Position numbers and translations under genes: made by a program. Below, in pieces: positions 62,727 through 64,000 of a stretch of 64,000 nt of DNA. The stretch is from Bacteroidota bacterium (lineage in GTDB: Bacteria > Bacteroidota > Bacteroidia > Chitinophagales > LD1). The notes beneath the pieces were generated by a model that saw only the letters and a list, made by a program, of their open reading frames with translations, was not told the origin of the DNA and made no database searches. The stretch spans positions 54,128-118,127 of the forward strand of contig JAFDYN010000019.1 of NCBI GenBank assembly GCA_018267385.1. The letters run 5' to 3'. Each line of letters opens with the position of its first letter. Position 1 is the first letter of the stretch.

Positions 62727-63622
62727 GTGTTCCGCTCTGCTACCCTCAGCTTTGCCGATAGCGACCTGCTATTTTTCTTCGCTTCCTCACTGCTCGCTAC
62801 CACTGGTTTCTTTGTGATCAGCTTCCACGGCTTTTCAAAGTTTCCGAAGAAGTCCTTCACAGGTTCGTCATCAAAGGTCCCGTGCTTCATATAGTTCTTC
62901 ACCAGCCTGTCCTCCAGCGAGTGGAAGGTGATCACCGCCAGCCTGCCGCCCTCGCCGAGCAGTTCGCGGCTCTCGGTCAGCACATCCTTCAGCGCGCCCA
63001 GCTCGTCATTCACCTCCATGCGCAGCGCCTGGTAGACCTGCGCCATGTAGCGGTGTATCTCGCCGCGGCCCTCCTGCTCGCAGATCGCACGCAGATCGGC
63101 AGTGGTCTTGAAGGTGCTCTGCGCCCGGTGCGCTACGATGGCCTGTGCCAGCGTCCGCGCATTGCGCACTTCGCCATACTCGCCAAACATTTCCTGAAGG
63201 CTATCGGCATCATACGTATTCAGTATCTCCGCCGCCGTCAGGCTGTCGCTCTGGCTCATGCGCATATCCAGCGGCCCTTCGAAGCGGTAGCTGAACCCCC
63301 TTGATGCTTCATCAAACTGAAAAGAGCTCACCCCGAGATCAGCCAGTATGCCGTCTACCCGCGTGATGCCCTCCAGCCGGAGGAAGCGGCGCATGTGGCG
63401 GAAATTGGCCCGGATCAGGGTGAAGCGCTCATCGTCTATCGCGTTGCGCGCCGCATCTGCATCCTGGTCAAAGCCGATCAGCCTGCCTTCAGGCCCGAGA
63501 TGCTTGATGATCTCGCGCGAGTGGCCGCCACCGCCAAAGGTCGCATCGATGTATATGCCGTCAGGCTGTATGGCCAGGCCATCTATACACTCATGTAAAA
63601 GAACAGGTATGTGATACATCAT
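62717..63622 (-). CDS. rsmH: 16S rRNA (cytosine1402-N4)-methyltransferase RsmH
   Basis: 301 residues; ATG 63622 and ATG 63619 are both possible. HIPVLLHECIDGLAIQPDGIY, IDATFGGGGHSREIIKHLG (SAM-binding), LIGFDQDADAARNAI, GILADLGVSSFQFDEASRGFSYRFEGPLDMRM and LAVITFHSLEDRLVKNYM are diagnostic. It methylates C1402 of 16S rRNA and is the standard second gene of the dcw cluster. Confidence 0.97.
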   Translation of the reverse strand: MMYHIPVLLHECIDGLAIQPDGIYIDATFGGGGHSREIIKHLGPEGRLIGFDQDADAARNAIDDERFTLIRANFRHMRRFLRLEGITRVDGILADLGVSSFQFDEASRGFSYRFEGPLDMRMSQSDSLTAAEILNTYDADSLQEMFGEYGEVRNARTLAQAIVAHRAQSTFKTTADLRAICEQEGRGEIHRYMAQVYQALRMEVNDELGALKDVLTESRELLGEGGRLAVITFHSLEDRLVKNYMKHGTFDDEPVKDFFGNFEKPWKLITKKPVVASSEEAKKNSRSLSAKLRVAERNTTL

Positions 63623-63623
63623 G

Positions 63624-63712
63624 CCCCTCCAACCTCCCCAAAGGGGAGGCTTTTTAATGCCACTAAACCTTCAGCGGAGACCGTATTAAAGTCCCCTTTG
63701 GGGATTTAGGGG
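63624..63712. repeat. Repeat copy at the mraZ-rsmH junction
   Basis: cccctccaacctccccaaag followed by gggaggctttttaatgcc, then gtcccctttggggatttagg up to the mraZ stop. Confidence 0.8.
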
Positions 63713-64000
63713 CTATGTTTTTGAATCCAGGTACTGTGATACTTCGGCAGCGAGCTGCTGCACATTGGAGAGATGGCCTGCTATGTACTGCTCGTACTTC
63801 GTAGCCTCCCACACCTGTATGCGGTCAAACTGGCCCTTGAGGACCACTTCTTTCGCACTGCCTATGTATCTCATCAGTTGCTTAGAGATCAGGAAACGAT
63901 CGGCACTATCCATTTCCACTTCGGTGAGGCCTACGGTGATAGCATTGGTGAAGGCGCGGTGTGTGGGGTTGAATGGGTTTAGCTGCCTCAGTTTCTCCTC
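63713..64000 (-). CDS. mraZ: MraZ, DNA-binding regulator of the dcw cluster (5' end outside window)
   Basis: 96 codons of the 3' part are present; the start lies beyond the window. The visible sequence EEKLRQLNPFNPTHRAFTN, VGLTEVEMDSADRFLISKQL and IQVWEATKYEQYIAG matches the second SpoVT/AbrB-like half of MraZ (family motif DxxGRxxxP/L as DSADRFLISKQL and W-E-x-x-K-(Y/W)). MraZ represses the dcw operon by binding upstream of itself. Its binding repeats would be outside this window. Confidence 0.92.
   Translation of the reverse strand, partial: EEKLRQLNPFNPTHRAFTNAITVGLTEVEMDSADRFLISKQLMRYIGSAKEVVLKGQFDRIQVWEATKYEQYIAGHLSNVQQLAAEVSQYLDSKT

Overview
The window is a chromosomal segment of a member of the Bacteroidota, most likely a Chitinophagia-type bacterium. 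The evidence is a short primary sigma factor without region 1.1, many promoters of the TTG-N19/20-TAnnTTTG type, a giant SprB-like adhesin with a type IX secretion C-terminal domain next to a PorP/SprF protein, a DUF5723 outer-membrane protein, a PASTA-bearing FtsI, and the Bacteroidota order of the division/cell-wall cluster. No tRNA, rRNA or CRISPR array was recognised.

Layout. 1-9.1 kb is an accessory stretch of short or AT-rich genes: a lipoprotein cut by the left edge, a reader-HNH nuclease cassette lying between inverted copies of a 42-base palindrome, a DUF5723 protein, a lone terminase-small-subunit-like gene, an IS1595/ISXO2-type insertion sequence, a probable 210-nt structured RNA with its own promoter and terminator (7695-7947), a DUF5343-like gene and a 49-residue basic protein. 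9.2-10.8 kb holds a translationally coupled pair: a metallo-beta-lactamase-fold hydrolase and a eukaryote-like 3-hydroxyacyl-CoA dehydratase. 11.0-18.2 kb holds the 1996-residue adhesin and its PorP/SprF partner. 18.2-22.6 kb holds a frameshifted acetyltransferase, rpoD, a lipase-like hydrolase, a YhhN protein and a histone-like/phasin-like protein.

22.8-25.6 kb is an F0-plus-delta ATP synthase operon (atpB-E-F-H) that ends at a terminator without atpA or atpG. 25.7-35.9 kb holds a YcaQ-type glycosylase, a second lipoprotein paralogous to the left-edge one, a GT-C membrane glycosyltransferase, alaS, a LytM peptidase, a MerR regulator, a DUF4294 protein, a GT9 glycosyltransferase and a gamma-carbonic anhydrase. 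36.0-39.7 kb has an AT-rich EVE-HNH nuclease next to polA. 39.7-47.0 kb is a surface-polysaccharide set (GT-C, three GT2 enzymes, acyltransferase 3, one GT2 fused to a phosphoglycosyltransferase-like region) with recR in it. 47.0-64.0 kb is sufE followed by the dcw cluster on the minus strand: mraZ(partial)-rsmH-ftsL-ftsI-murE-mraY-murD-ftsW-murG-murC-(small secreted protein)-ftsQ-ftsA-ftsZ, ending at a strong terminator.

Four families of short dispersed repeats occupy the intergenic spaces: the 42-base palindromes, a TTTGCG-type degenerate repeat, a tattgagtagtgag/caagaatcaag family, and a CCTCCCC-AAA-GGGGAGG palindrome. The last has four copies within 1.6 kb of the mraZ-ftsI junctions and supplies codons of ftsL. 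The most interesting items for follow-up are the 210-nt RNA gene, the palindrome-flanked HNH cassette, and the HACD/hydrolase pair. I did not find a clear multi-gene undescribed defence or mobile system.
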